NCBI GenBank assembly: GCA_910586835.1
Contig: CAJUJU010000006.1
Location: forward strand, 8,117 to 72,116
Source of the DNA: an uncultured Acetatifactor sp.
GTDB lineage: Bacteria > Bacillota > Clostridia > Lachnospirales > Lachnospiraceae
Reading direction: 5' to 3'
Length of the DNA: 64,000 nucleotides
Shown one piece after another: positions 33,375 through 41,807 of the stretch. The notes under the pieces are model-generated. The model saw only the letters and a list, made by a program, of their open reading frames with translations, had not been told where the DNA came from and did not search any database. A program made the translations under genes and the position numbers. Positions within the stretch are counted from its first letter, which is position 1. Each line of letters starts with the position of its first letter.

Positions 33375-35201
33375 TTATACGCAGTCGCTCAGCCCCTTTC
33401 GGTAAGCTGCAAAAGCAGCGGGAATCGGATATTTCTCCCGGGCCTCAGAAGGCTCGATGTACAGCCAGTCCTGGATTCTCTCCCCGGGGCTGCCTGGCTC
33501 CAGCTCGTCCACCCGGATCAGATAACCCTTCATATGCCACTCCCGATGAGTGAAAATATGCTTTGCGTCCTCCATGGGCCGGATCCGAAGCACCCGAATA
33601 CCGTTCTCTGTGAGAAATTCCACCACCTCATCCGCGGTGCGGAAGCCCTCCAGCATGGGAAACTCATACATCCCCGCCAACAGTCCCCTGCCCTCACGTC
33701 TGCGGACAGCCGCCCGCTTCCCGTCCCTGACCACAAGCACCGTCTTCTCCTGAACCTGTCTCGCCTTTTTTGCCTCCTTTTTGGGAAACTCCGTCTCCCG
33801 TCCATGAGCATGGGCAAGACAAAGCATGTTCAGAGGACATTCTCCGCACAAAGGCGCTCCGTTGGGCAGACAGACACAGGCTCCGAGCTCCATCATGGCC
33901 TGATTGAAGTCTCCCGGCCGTTCCGGCGGCATACTGCCCACCAGTTCCTCCTCCACGGCTTTCTTCACCTTTGCATCCGTAATCAGACGTTCGTCCTCCC
34001 GAACTCTGGAAACCACCCGCAGTACATTTCCGTCCACTGCAGGTCTTGGCACGCCAAATGCAATGGAGGCGATGGCTCCCGCCGTATAGCTGCCGATGCC
34101 GGTAAGCTTCAGAAGCTCCTCATATTCGCAGGGCATTTCACCTCCGTAGTCCTTCTGGATCTGTATCGCCGCCTTCTGCAAATTTCTCACTCTGTTATAA
34201 TAGCCCAGACCCTCCCAGAGTTTTAAGAGCTGTTCCTCCTCCGCCTCCGCCAGAGAACGGATATCCGGAAGAGCGTCCATAAAACGCTTAAAATATGGCT
34301 TGACTGCCTCCACCCTGGTCTGCTGCAGCATGATCTCAGACACCCAGACCCGATAAGGCACAGGCTCCTCTCTCCAGGGAAGAATCCGCCTGTTCTTATC
34401 ATACCATTGAAGCAGAGGTTTGGGAATGGCTTCAAGCCTTAATGTTTCCTTAATATCATCTGAATATTCATTGAAGAGGCCGTCCTCCGGATGCCTCTTT
34501 GCAGTTGGCACTTCTTCCGGATGCAGCACCACCGGCACCGGCCTGTTCAGGGTCAACGAATCACCTGTCACCCGGCAGTCATAAGCCAGTATTTCCACCC
34601 CGGCCTCCGCGGCTTTGCAGAGCGCCTCTGCAAACTCCGGATGAGTGTCCCTGTTGGGTGTAAAATATTTAACCTCTTCCATCTGAATCACAAAGAGCAC
34701 AAAGACACGGTATCCGTCCCGTTTCGCCTCCGCCAGCTCCTCCACATGCTTCACCGCCCGCTCCGAGGGCGCGTCCGGAAAACGAACCACCCCGGAATCC
34801 TCCAGGGTCACTCCCTTTACTTCTATAAAAATCCTTTCCTGCTCTGTCTCCACATAAAAATCAAACCGGGAATGTCCGTAGACAGTTTCCGGTCTCACCA
34901 GCTTCAGCCCGGGAAAAAAGCCACCATTTTTCAGCCACTCTCCCACTGCCTGATTGGGCGCCTGGGAATCCATATTGATCAGCCGGTCTCCCTTCTCCAC
35001 CGCAATAAGATCATATGCGGTGGAGCGCCCGGGATTGCCGCTTTTTTCCAGATAAACCACGGCTCCCGGCAGAAGCAGTTCCCGGCAGCGCCCCGTATTT
35101 TTGACATGCACCTTCTCCATCTTGCCTGCCAGCTCCACATAGGCAATAAATCGATTGGGGCGCTGCAGAAACTGCCCCCGCACGACTTCCTTATATTTCA
35201 T
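33375..35201 (-). CDS. SfsA nuclease - MutY adenine glycosylase fusion
   Basis: One uninterrupted 608-residue frame. Residues 1-228 are an entire SfsA protein, with the nuclease site D114 (HSRFDFYV) and E127-x-K129 (IFIEVKG). Residues about 256-608 are an entire MutY: E289 (VSEIMLQQT), helix-hairpin-helix LTGIGSYTAG (366-375), catalytic D390 (PAVDGNVLRV), iron-sulfur cysteines C444, C452, C455, C461, and a C-terminal NUDIX-like 8-oxoguanine recognition domain (480-608). MutY removes A opposite 8-oxoG; SfsA binds DNA and is reported as a nuclease in E. coli. The linker (229-255) is short and charged. It begins 18 bases after the 5'-nucleotidase stop. Both parts keep their key residues, so both may be active. 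Confidence 0.9.
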   Translation of the reverse strand: MKYKEVVRGQFLQRPNRFIAYVELAGKMEKVHVKNTGRCRELLLPGAVVYLEKSGNPGRSTAYDLIAVEKGDRLINMDSQAPNQAVGEWLKNGGFFPGLKLVRPETVYGHSRFDFYVETEQERIFIEVKGVTLEDSGVVRFPDAPSERAVKHVEELAEAKRDGYRVFVLFVIQMEEVKYFTPNRDTHPEFAEALCKAAEAGVEILAYDCRVTGDSLTLNRPVPVVLHPEEVPTAKRHPEDGLFNEYSDDIKETLRLEAIPKPLLQWYDKNRRILPWREEPVPYRVWVSEIMLQQTRVEAVKPYFKRFMDALPDIRSLAEAEEEQLLKLWEGLGYYNRVRNLQKAAIQIQKDYGGEMPCEYEELLKLTGIGSYTAGAIASIAFGVPRPAVDGNVLRVVSRVREDERLITDAKVKKAVEEELVGSMPPERPGDFNQAMMELGACVCLPNGAPLCGECPLNMLCLAHAHGRETEFPKKEAKKARQVQEKTVLVVRDGKRAAVRRREGRGLLAGMYEFPMLEGFRTADEVVEFLTENGIRVLRIRPMEDAKHIFTHREWHMKGYLIRVDELEPGSPGERIQDWLYIEPSEAREKYPIPAAFAAYRKGLSDCV

Positions 35202-35219
35202 ATATCATGTACCTTCCTC

Positions 35220-36185
35220 TCATTTCACCGCAGCGCTTCTGTATGGCACCCGAGCAGCCGGCACCGCCTGGGCTGCGCTCTGTGTGTGGATCGTCTGATC
35301 GTCAAAAAAGATCTGGGCTCCAAAGGCCTTCAGGATTTCCCGCTTATCCAGTCCTCCCAGGAAGAACGCCTCATCCACACGCACGTTCCAGGCACGCATG
35401 GTACGGATGACTCTCTCATGGGCAGGCGCGCTGCGGGAAGTCACAAGAGCTGTCCTGATGGGACAATTCTCCGTCCCAAGCTCCCGCTGCAGTCCGGAAA
35501 GCTTCTTCAGAAAGCTGGCAAACGGTCCCTCCGCCAGGGGTTCCGAAGCATGCAGCCTCTCGTTCTCCTCAAAGGCACTCAGGCCCTTTTCCTTGAAAAT
35601 CAATTCCGATTCGTCGGTAAAAAGCACCGCATCCCCGTCAAAGGCAATCCTGATCTGACCCGCTGTCTGAGGCATGGGGATAATCCTCTGAGAATGCCGC
35701 TCCGCACTCTCCTCCCTGCACTCCTGCGCTCCGCCGCGCAGTCCTTCCGTACAGATAATTCCGGCGGCAATCCCTCCGTCTATGGCACATTGCACATCCT
35801 CCTCGCAGGCGGACAGAAACAGATCCGTGTGAAAGGCTGCCAGATAAGGCGCAAGCGACGCCCCGCTGACCAGCACCGCCCGGGTGATGGGCAGCCCGTA
35901 ATGCGCAATGGAATTAAATACCCGCAGCGAGGTATCCGGACTGTTGTGGGACATGATAATCACCTCTGTCAGATTGCGCCCCTTCCCGGAATCATTCAGC
36001 TTAAGCAGCGACCGGATCAGCTTAAACCCCGACCCGGGCCTTAAGATATCCTGCTCATGCTCCACCTGATAGCGGCAGTAGGCCTCCAGCCCCTCTCTCT
36101 CAAAAATCTCATTTTCCGCCGTCAGATCAAACAGCGCCCTGGAGGAAACGCCGATTACCATCTTCTCATCCAGACTATAGCCCAT
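35220..36185 (-). CDS. Cytosolic 5'-nucleotidase (NT5C1-like family)
   Basis: A 321-residue protein with the features of the 5'-nucleotidase family PF06189: VIGVSSRALFDL near the N-terminus, EVIIMSHNSPDTSLRVFNSI, RAVLVSGASLAPYLAAF, IAFDGDAVLFTDESE and a C-terminal FLGGLDKREILKAFGAQIFFDD. It hydrolyses nucleoside monophosphates (AMP/IMP type). The start at 36185 has AAGGGAG. Together with the neighbouring SfsA-MutY gene (18-base gap) it may form a nucleotide-hygiene unit, which is inference. Confidence 0.85.
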   Translation of the reverse strand: MGYSLDEKMVIGVSSRALFDLTAENEIFEREGLEAYCRYQVEHEQDILRPGSGFKLIRSLLKLNDSGKGRNLTEVIIMSHNSPDTSLRVFNSIAHYGLPITRAVLVSGASLAPYLAAFHTDLFLSACEEDVQCAIDGGIAAGIICTEGLRGGAQECREESAERHSQRIIPMPQTAGQIRIAFDGDAVLFTDESELIFKEKGLSAFEENERLHASEPLAEGPFASFLKKLSGLQRELGTENCPIRTALVTSRSAPAHERVIRTMRAWNVRVDEAFFLGGLDKREILKAFGAQIFFDDQTIHTQSAAQAVPAARVPYRSAAVK

Positions 36186-36306
36186 CTCATTCTCCCTTCC
36201 GTCCTTTCTGCCCACAGTACAACCTGCAGAAAAGACTTTTCTGTCTGCAAAGGGAACGGATCATGGCACATGCTGTCCGGACAGTCGCCCCACGTCCGCA
36301 GACCGG

Positions 36307-36891
36307 TTATCTGAGACGGTTGCACTCATAACGCTCCAGCGTCACAAGACAGGATTTCAGCGCCTCATAACGCTCCTCCGTGTCTCCGCCGCCGATTTCC
36401 ACGTCACAGGCAATGGCCATGGTGGTGATCATCTCGTCGGTGATCCGGTGGTGCAGCCCGGCCAGAATATTCAGCCGCTCCTCGTAGCCGTCAGCATCCA
36501 GAAATTCCAACAGCAGCGGATCCAGTGAAAGCTCTCCCTCGGACATCTCCGAATTTCCTGCTGCCACGCCGGGGCTTTCCCACGCTGCGCTTTGATCTTC
36601 CCCGGCACCTGTGGTCTCTCCCTCCGGCTCATGAACCGCCGTCCTCTGGCGCTCCCCATCCGGCCCCTGAAGCTCGAACCGAAACTCCTGCTCCGCATCC
36701 GGGTACTTCTCCCTGTCCACCCTGCTCACAAACAAGGCAAGGGGCCTGGCATAGGTCTTGAAATCCCCGTACAGCGCCTGATAGATCACCAGCTGTTCTC
36801 CGGTCTCCGTATGCTCCGCAACGGCCGTTATCTGATACAAGTTCCCTTTAAAGTGTTTATAAATCTCGTGTGGTTTTGGAATAAATGACAT
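36307..36891 (-). CDS. DUF1653 domain protein
   Basis: A 194-residue protein. Residues about 8-70 are a DUF1653 domain (YKHFKGNLYQITAVAEHTET, then YQALYGDFKTYARPLALF, VDREKYP). A low-complexity Gly/Glu-rich linker (about 75-120) and a helical C-terminal part (about 125-192) follow. The biochemical role of DUF1653 is not known to me. AAGGAG precedes the ATG, and a promoter is at 36933-36961. Confidence 0.85.
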   Translation of the reverse strand: MSFIPKPHEIYKHFKGNLYQITAVAEHTETGEQLVIYQALYGDFKTYARPLALFVSRVDREKYPDAEQEFRFELQGPDGERQRTAVHEPEGETTGAGEDQSAAWESPGVAAGNSEMSEGELSLDPLLLEFLDADGYEERLNILAGLHHRITDEMITTMAIACDVEIGGGDTEERYEALKSCLVTLERYECNRLR

Positions 36892-36932
36892 TTCAGAGCT
36901 CCTTTCCCAAAAGGAATATCTACCTACAGGAA

Positions 36933-36961
36933 AGTATACCCCTGTTTTGCGGAAATGTCAT
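36933..36961 (-). promoter_or_regulatory. Promoter of the DUF1653 gene
   Basis: Minus strand ATGACA (36956-36961), 17-base spacer, TATACT (36933-36938). Confidence 0.55.
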
Positions 36962-37007
36962 GTAAATCCTTTCAATCGTTCAAAAAATCGGGAAAACCCG
37001 TTATTTT

Positions 37008-37385
37008 CTATTCTGTCAGAAATTCATACCCGAAGCTGCCGTCCTCCAGCTCAAACGCAAGCGCTCCCAGGGCGGCGGCCAGCTCCATCCTCTCCTGCTC
37101 CGGCATTCTGTCAATCGCCCTGTGATGGATCGTCACCGTATACTCCCTGCTTCCGTCCGCATCCACCACCCGGTGCAGCATTACACCGCTGTGAGAAAAT
37201 CCCTGAAGCTCCAGATAATCTCTGGTGTCCTGTACCAGCTGCCATTCCAGGGTCATGTAATGATTTTCCAGATCCTCCCGGCAGGACTCTGCCCTGCACA
37301 CCGCCGTTCCTGCAAACGAAAAGACTGCAATCAATACCAGCAGTACTGTTGCAGCCACAAACCCCCGACTGCCCGTCTTCCTCAT
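37008..37385 (-). CDS. Small exported protein, unknown
   Basis: A 125-residue product with an N-terminal signal or anchor segment (MRKTGSRG, then hydrophobic about 9-28, ending near AVCRAES). The mature part (about 33-125) is acidic and mixed alpha/beta; its Cys at 35 could be free or lipidated, but the lipobox is poor. The ribosome binding site GGAGGATG is good. No family recognised. It lies between the DUF1653 gene and another unknown gene, all on the minus strand. Confidence 0.65.
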   Translation of the reverse strand: MRKTGSRGFVAATVLLVLIAVFSFAGTAVCRAESCREDLENHYMTLEWQLVQDTRDYLELQGFSHSGVMLHRVVDADGSREYTVTIHHRAIDRMPEQERMELAAALGALAFELEDGSFGYEFLTE

Positions 37386-37464
37386 CGCCTCATCCTCCGT
37401 TCCGGACCGGATGCTTGCATCCGTAACCGCTTGTCAATGATTGTTACAGGCATATCATATAAAA

Positions 37465-37932
37465 TTATAAGTCCGTTAAAACTCTCTTAATCGACTCATT
37501 CACATAATCCGCAAAAAAGTTCTTCCTGATGTAGCCGTCAAACAGCTTGCGCTCCGTGCCGTCCTTAAAATAAACCATCAGGTCAGAGGATTCCTTCCAG
37601 CCATCCTCATTGATGACATCCACAACCTCCGCCCGCTCCAGCTCACAATATTTCAGATAAAACAGTCTGTTCAGCGGCTCTTTTATCAGGATCCCGGAAA
37701 AGGTAAACAGCATTCCCTCCTTCCCGGTCTTAAAAACGGTGGTATCCAGAAGAGAGATCACCTCCTCCGCCGTTATGGGCAGGACAAAGTAGCGGATAAA
37801 CCTTTCTATCTTCCTGTCCGCCGTTTTCCCGCCGCCCCTGCTGTACCATTTCAGGCTTCTCACCTTCATGGCCCCGGCATATTTGTTGAAGATCCTGCAC
37901 ATATCCTCTCTGAAATTCATATCCATACCCAT
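37465..37932 (-). CDS. Conserved protein, unknown
   Basis: A 155-residue product from the ATG at 37932 (AGAGGTG upstream); the open frame extends to 38052 but would overlap the epimerase gene and lacks a site. It is basic at the N-terminus (KVRSLKWYSRGGGK) and has a C-terminal block of alternating beta-like segments (YCELERAEVVDVINED, DLMVYFKDGTERKLFDGYI) that resembles bacterial PH-like folds, which is a guess. No signal or membrane segment. Confidence 0.6.
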   Translation of the reverse strand: MGMDMNFREDMCRIFNKYAGAMKVRSLKWYSRGGGKTADRKIERFIRYFVLPITAEEVISLLDTTVFKTGKEGMLFTFSGILIKEPLNRLFYLKYCELERAEVVDVINEDGWKESSDLMVYFKDGTERKLFDGYIRKNFFADYVNESIKRVLTDL

Positions 37933-38041
37933 GTCTGCACCTCTTTGCCCTCCGTCATCATTCAGGAACGCTGCCCTCATTATACAGAAAAGTCCGGCGG
38001 AAAACAACCGCTTTTTCCGCCGGCCAGACAATTTCAATTCC

Positions 38042-39031
38042 TCACTTTCCATATACCCGGCTGAAGGCCCGGAAGGTCCTTGACATGCCTTCGTGCAGAG
38101 GCGTATACGTCAGGCCCAGCTCCTCCCTGCTCTTTTTATTGGATACCAGCTCCGTCTCCCGGGCCGTGGCAGGGAACGGCACGGGGATGCCCCTTTCCCC
38201 GGCCTGCGCCAGCGTCAGGGGAATCTCTGCAAGCCCGGTGTACTCCCCCGGCTCCCTGCCCGCCGTCCTCTCCCAAACGTCGGGCTCCTCCCCCACACAC
38301 ATCCGCTCCTCCTCCGCACAGGCTCTCAGCTCCCGGAAAAACAATCCGTAATCCGCCGTCTCGTCCCCGCACAGATTATAGGCCTGCCCATAGGCCGCGG
38401 TATTTCCCAAACACCTGAGAGCCGCCTCCGCCGCATCTTTCACATAGACCAGCTGAAAGCTTCCGTCCGCATCCGTAAACCGGGGCAGCGCCCCCTGCGT
38501 CAGTGCCATCTGAATGAACAGAGCCTCCCTGGGCGCATAGTTATAGGGACCGTACAATATTGCCGGACGCAGCACGGTAAAGAATATGCCTCTCTCCCCG
38601 CATACCCTGGAGACCTCACCCTCCAGAGCCACCTTACCCGAGATATAGCTTCCGGCCTCCCCGGGAAAACGTCTCTCCTCCAACGGAAATGTCTCGTCCT
38701 TCAAAGCACCGCCTCCGGCCTCATCCCCCTGCCTCCTGTACACATCCACAGTACTGACCAAAAGATACTGCCCGATCTTGCCCGGCAGATTCTCAAGCAC
38801 CGTCTCAATGTCCCCCGGCTGATAGGCACAGAAGTCGACCGCCACATCATAATCCCCGGCGCACTGCCGCCAGAGCTCCGGGTCATGCCTGTCGCCCCGT
38901 ATCTGCCTTACGCCAAATTCCTCCATGGAATAGGTTCCCCGGTTTACCACCGTCACATCATGCTCTTTTGCCGCCAGCATCACGAACACTCTGCCATAAA
39001 AATAACTTCCGCCGATCACAAGAATCCTCAT
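38042..39031 (-). CDS. NAD-dependent epimerase/dehydratase (extended SDR family)
   Basis: A 329-residue Rossmann protein with the N-terminal nucleotide-binding loop ILVIGGSYFYGRVF, VNRGTYSMEEFG and a serine-containing active site (LLVSTVDVYRRQG, about 89-101). The expected YxxxK appears as YISGK (about 129-133). RPAILYGPYNYAPREA is the conserved SDR C-terminal motif. It resembles mRNA-binding CSP41-like/NAD-epimerase groups of Bacillota. The substrate is not evident. GGGGGA precedes the ATG. Confidence 0.82.
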   Translation of the reverse strand: MRILVIGGSYFYGRVFVMLAAKEHDVTVVNRGTYSMEEFGVRQIRGDRHDPELWRQCAGDYDVAVDFCAYQPGDIETVLENLPGKIGQYLLVSTVDVYRRQGDEAGGGALKDETFPLEERRFPGEAGSYISGKVALEGEVSRVCGERGIFFTVLRPAILYGPYNYAPREALFIQMALTQGALPRFTDADGSFQLVYVKDAAEAALRCLGNTAAYGQAYNLCGDETADYGLFFRELRACAEEERMCVGEEPDVWERTAGREPGEYTGLAEIPLTLAQAGERGIPVPFPATARETELVSNKKSREELGLTYTPLHEGMSRTFRAFSRVYGK

Positions 39032-39055
39032 CCCAAAATCCCCCTGCCAATCCGG

Positions 39056-39187
39056 TCAGTGACATCCGCCGCAGTGCCCGCAGTTACCTCCGCAGGATGT
39101 CTTTCTGCTCTTTTTATTCTTTATCATACCGCGTACTACCCATACCACCGTAAGCGCCAGCACTCCGCCCACAACAACCGTTCCCAT
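39056..39187 (-). CDS. FeoB-associated Cys-rich membrane protein
   Basis: A 43-residue protein: one membrane helix (MGTVVVGGVLALTVVWVVRG) then a basic stretch and the tail CGGNCGHCGGCH. This is the pattern of PF12669 proteins, usually encoded just downstream of feoB and thought to assist ferrous iron uptake. GGAAAGGAG precedes the ATG. Here it lies 37 bases after a 3' remnant of feoB, so it has lost its partner locally and may be an orphan. Confidence 0.85.
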   Translation of the reverse strand: MGTVVVGGVLALTVVWVVRGMIKNKKSRKTSCGGNCGHCGGCH

Positions 39188-39224
39188 ACACACTCCTTTC
39201 CGCCCCGCCGGGGGCACACAAAAA

Positions 39225-39485
39225 TCAATGAGAAGAACGCCGAAGCAGCAGCCAGGCAAAACACGGCGCGCACAAAAGCTTGAACACCAGGAAAGAGAAG
39301 CCTCCGGCTGTGGTAAATGCTGCCGCGATAATCCCATATGTCGTGCCCTCTCCCCCGCCGTAAAGGATTCCCAGAGTACTCACAATACTTTCCTTAGCCA
39401 CAAGCCCGGTGATGGATGCTACAGCCGCCTGCCAGTTTCCCCAGCCCCGTGGAATAAAGAGCCAGGCAACGACGCTGCCCAGCTT
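39225..39485 (-). pseudogene. feoB: feoB remnant, C-terminal end only
   Basis: The last about 86 codons of FeoB, the ferrous iron transporter: GSVVAWLFIPRGWGNWQAAV, ITGLVAKESIVSTLGILYG, FSFLVFKLLCAPCFAW. The G domain and most membrane helices are missing. Upstream of about 39485 the minus-strand frame stays open but no longer reads as FeoB; it is antisense to the DtxR remnant. The fragment lacks a start and a ribosome binding site. Confidence 0.88.
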
Positions 39486-39713
39486 CGTGAAAAAGAACAT
39501 ATTCAGGTAGATCACTCCGGCTTTTTCACCCTGACACCCGCCGGAAGGGAAATCGCGGAGATGATCTATGAGCGGCACCAGCTGCTCTCCGCCTGGCTCA
39601 TAAAGCTGGGAGTCTCCAGAGAGACTGCTCCGGAGGACGCCTGCAGGATAGAGCATGTCATCAGCAGCAAAAGCTTTGACGCCATCAAAAAGCATACCGG
39701 AACCGGTCAATAA
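39480..39713 (+). pseudogene. DtxR/MntR-family regulator remnant, C-terminal end only
   Basis: About 77 codons matching the end of the winged helix and the dimerisation/metal domain of a DtxR-type iron regulator: GFFTLTPAGREIAEMIYERH, then LLSAWLIKLGV, EDACRIEHVISSKSFDAIKKH. The N-terminal DNA-binding part is missing. It abuts the feoB remnant head to head at about 39480-39485 and its stop overlaps the end of the convergent J-protein gene (39707). It lacks a start signal, so it is probably not expressed. Confidence 0.85.
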
Positions 39714-40423
39714 TACATGATCGGAGCCCCCAGGCCGCAGCATCCGCCGCTGCCGCAGCAGCAGAGATTGCAGATCATGTTGACCAGACACAGCTTCATG
39801 CACAGATTTCCACCTCCGAAGGAGGGATAGCCATAGGTCGCCTGCCGCTGCTCATACCAGCTGCCTCCGCTCTCAAACTGCTGCACGAGACGCCGATAAC
39901 TCAGATTGTCGGGTTCCATGGCGTAAGCCCGCTTTGCATGCTCCAGCGCAACCACATTGTTTCCCAGCCCGGAATGGGCAATGGCGCTGTAATAGTACCA
40001 TCTTCCGTCTCTCAAAGCCTCCTGCATGCCGTCAAGCGTCGTGCGGGCTTCCCTGTAATAGCCGTTGCGGATATAGTTTCCCGCGGCACGGATATAATTA
40101 TTTTCCTCATAACCGGTCTCCTGACCCTGTCCGAAGCCGCCGAAGGAACCATAGCCGAAGCCGCCATAGCTGCCTGACCCGTAACCGCCGGATCCGCTCC
40201 CGCCATAGCCGTAACCGCCTCCCCCATAGCCGGAGGTTCTCTCCTTCATAATCTGCTGGTAAGCCGCCTGAATCTCCTTAAACTTCTCCTCCGCCTGGGC
40301 CTTGTTTGGATTATTGATGTTGGTATCCGGATGATATTTCCGGCTCAGCATTTTATAGGCCTTTTTAATCTCTTCCTCGGAGGCATTCCTGCTCACACCT
40401 AAAATACTGTACGGGTCGTACAT
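39707..40423 (-). CDS. J-domain protein with Gly/Tyr-rich linker and cysteine-string tail
   Basis: A 238-residue DnaJ-like protein: J domain 1-62 with HPD at 31-33, Gly/Tyr-rich linker (about 64-104), a TPR-like helical segment (about 106-175) and a C-terminal Cys cluster (C208, C212, C218, C221, C222, C223, C228, C229). It lacks the DnaJ zinc-finger and client-binding domains. The J domain should stimulate a DnaK-type Hsp70; the tail could bind metal or be lipidated, which is inference. The start at 40423 has GTGAGG that overlaps the upstream stop. It is the last gene of an operon with a DUF5685 and a zinc-ribbon protein. Confidence 0.88.
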   Translation of the reverse strand: MYDPYSILGVSRNASEEEIKKAYKMLSRKYHPDTNINNPNKAQAEEKFKEIQAAYQQIMKERTSGYGGGGYGYGGSGSGGYGSGSYGGFGYGSFGGFGQGQETGYEENNYIRAAGNYIRNGYYREARTTLDGMQEALRDGRWYYYSAIAHSGLGNNVVALEHAKRAYAMEPDNLSYRRLVQQFESGGSWYEQRQATYGYPSFGGGNLCMKLCLVNMICNLCCCGSGGCCGLGAPIMYY

Positions 40424-40436
40424 CACTGTAGTTACC

Positions 40437-41276
40437 TCACTCTTTCCGCAGTTTTTCCATCCGCCTTTCGTGCACCGCCTCATAGCGGCCCCACACGCCC
40501 GAATATAAAATGTTTCTCAGGATCTCCACATTTTCCAGAATGGGCAGCTTTTCAAATTCCCGACAGCACTCCGACATCATCATCATGAGAATGGTCTTGC
40601 ATTCCTCCTCAAAATCCGGACACTCATATCTGCGTTTTAAGGGATTGAAGGTTCCCTTTTTGATATCCTTCTCAACGTCCTCATAGGCGTCGCATAGATA
40701 GATGAATTTTCCCAGAAAAAAGCCCAGAGCCCGAAGGTTTTCCGACCACTCATCCTCCCTGGGCGTCACAATCTCCGCCATGACCTTGCCGAAAAGCCCG
40801 GCCAAAGTGTCGATATCCGTATTCTCCGCCTGTTCCGCCTCCGAAAAATTCTGCATGGTAAGGGCAATTTTCCGAAGCTTCTCCGAGTAGGCGTGCAGCT
40901 GCTTTCCCGCCTTTCCCTCCAGCAGCCTGCCGTAGATCAGCTTCCACAGCTTTCTTTCGTCCTCCCAATCATCCCTGCACTTATAATATGCAAACAGAGC
41001 ATTCATATCCGCCGCATATTCCGTAAAAATATTTCTTCGCGTCTCATGGTTTTCAAAGGGATGGGCGATACATTTACAGCTGCTTTGCTCCGTCTCCGGC
41101 TCATAAAGTCCGGTGAGCAGAATGGCGAGAAAGGTCATGTCATAGCTTAAGGAAAGCTGTCCCGATATCCCGTACTTTCTCTTGAGCTCCCGGCAGATAC
41201 CGCAATAAAAGGAATGATAGACATCAAACTCCTTGAATTTCATCTCGGCCTTATTGATTATAATATACCCGAACAT
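40437..41276 (-). CDS. DUF5685 family protein
   Basis: A 279-residue, mostly helical, soluble protein. It starts MFGYIIINKAEMKFKEFDVY and has the conserved FYCGICRELKRKYG (CxxC, about residues 24-37), CKCIAHP and a helical core with aspartates (LCDAYEDVEKDIKKGTFNPL, about 216-235) that recalls isoprenoid-synthase-like folds, a weak resemblance. I recognise it as DUF5685 of Bacillota; no function is known to me. GAGG precedes the ATG. It lies between the zinc-ribbon gene (9-base gap) and the J-protein gene (13-base gap). Confidence 0.82.
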   Translation of the reverse strand: MFGYIIINKAEMKFKEFDVYHSFYCGICRELKRKYGISGQLSLSYDMTFLAILLTGLYEPETEQSSCKCIAHPFENHETRRNIFTEYAADMNALFAYYKCRDDWEDERKLWKLIYGRLLEGKAGKQLHAYSEKLRKIALTMQNFSEAEQAENTDIDTLAGLFGKVMAEIVTPREDEWSENLRALGFFLGKFIYLCDAYEDVEKDIKKGTFNPLKRRYECPDFEEECKTILMMMMSECCREFEKLPILENVEILRNILYSGVWGRYEAVHERRMEKLRKE

Positions 41277-41285
41277 GTTTCATCC

Positions 41286-41684
41286 TCAACTCTTTTTAAA
41301 AAACTCTGTGCCGCATTTCCTGCAGGTTATGGCAATTCTGCCCCTGCCTCTTGGCACCCGGAGCTTCTGTCTGCAATTGGGACACTTATAGATGTGAAAC
41401 TGCTTCCTCTGAGACAGCTCTTTCTTTTTTTTCCGGAAAAATCCTTTCGCCTTCCTGGACTGATTCAAATACCACTGATTCTCCGCGGAACGCTTCGCAA
41501 TATTTCTCGAAAACATGCGGAAATAAGAATAGATCAGCGCCGCAAGCGCTATGAAATAGAACGGACCGGCAAACCGGAAGATCATGGAAAGCACCAGCCC
41601 TGCCAGCATCACCACCATCAAAAAGCGGTTCAGCTGATCATTTCCGTACCTTCCCCACATGAATCGTTGTAATTTTTCTCTCAT
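41286..41684 (-). CDS. Zinc-ribbon membrane protein
   Basis: A 132-residue product from the ATG at 41684 (GGAGG upstream). It has two hydrophobic segments (about 20-55), a strongly basic stretch (KAKGFFRKKKKELSQRK) and a C-terminal zinc ribbon CPNC...CRKC (about 101-127). First gene of the operon with DUF5685 and J-protein genes, behind the promoter 41741-41768. No further function recognised. Confidence 0.8.
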   Translation of the reverse strand: MREKLQRFMWGRYGNDQLNRFLMVVMLAGLVLSMIFRFAGPFYFIALAALIYSYFRMFSRNIAKRSAENQWYLNQSRKAKGFFRKKKKELSQRKQFHIYKCPNCRQKLRVPRGRGRIAITCRKCGTEFFKKS

Positions 41685-41740
41685 AGCGCGCCTCCATACC
41701 GTCATTCCAGGCCCTGCATTCCGCCGTGCTGACAGATACT

Positions 41741-41768
41741 ATTCTACACCCTTATGAACGAAATTCAA
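41741..41768 (-). promoter_or_regulatory. Promoter of the zinc-ribbon/DUF5685/J-protein operon
   Basis: Minus strand TTGAAT (41763-41768), 16-base spacer, TAGAAT (41741-41746), about 55 bases before the start. Confidence 0.5.
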
Positions 41769-41807
41769 TTAAATAAGTATAAACAAAAATAAAAAATATG
41801 GCTTATT

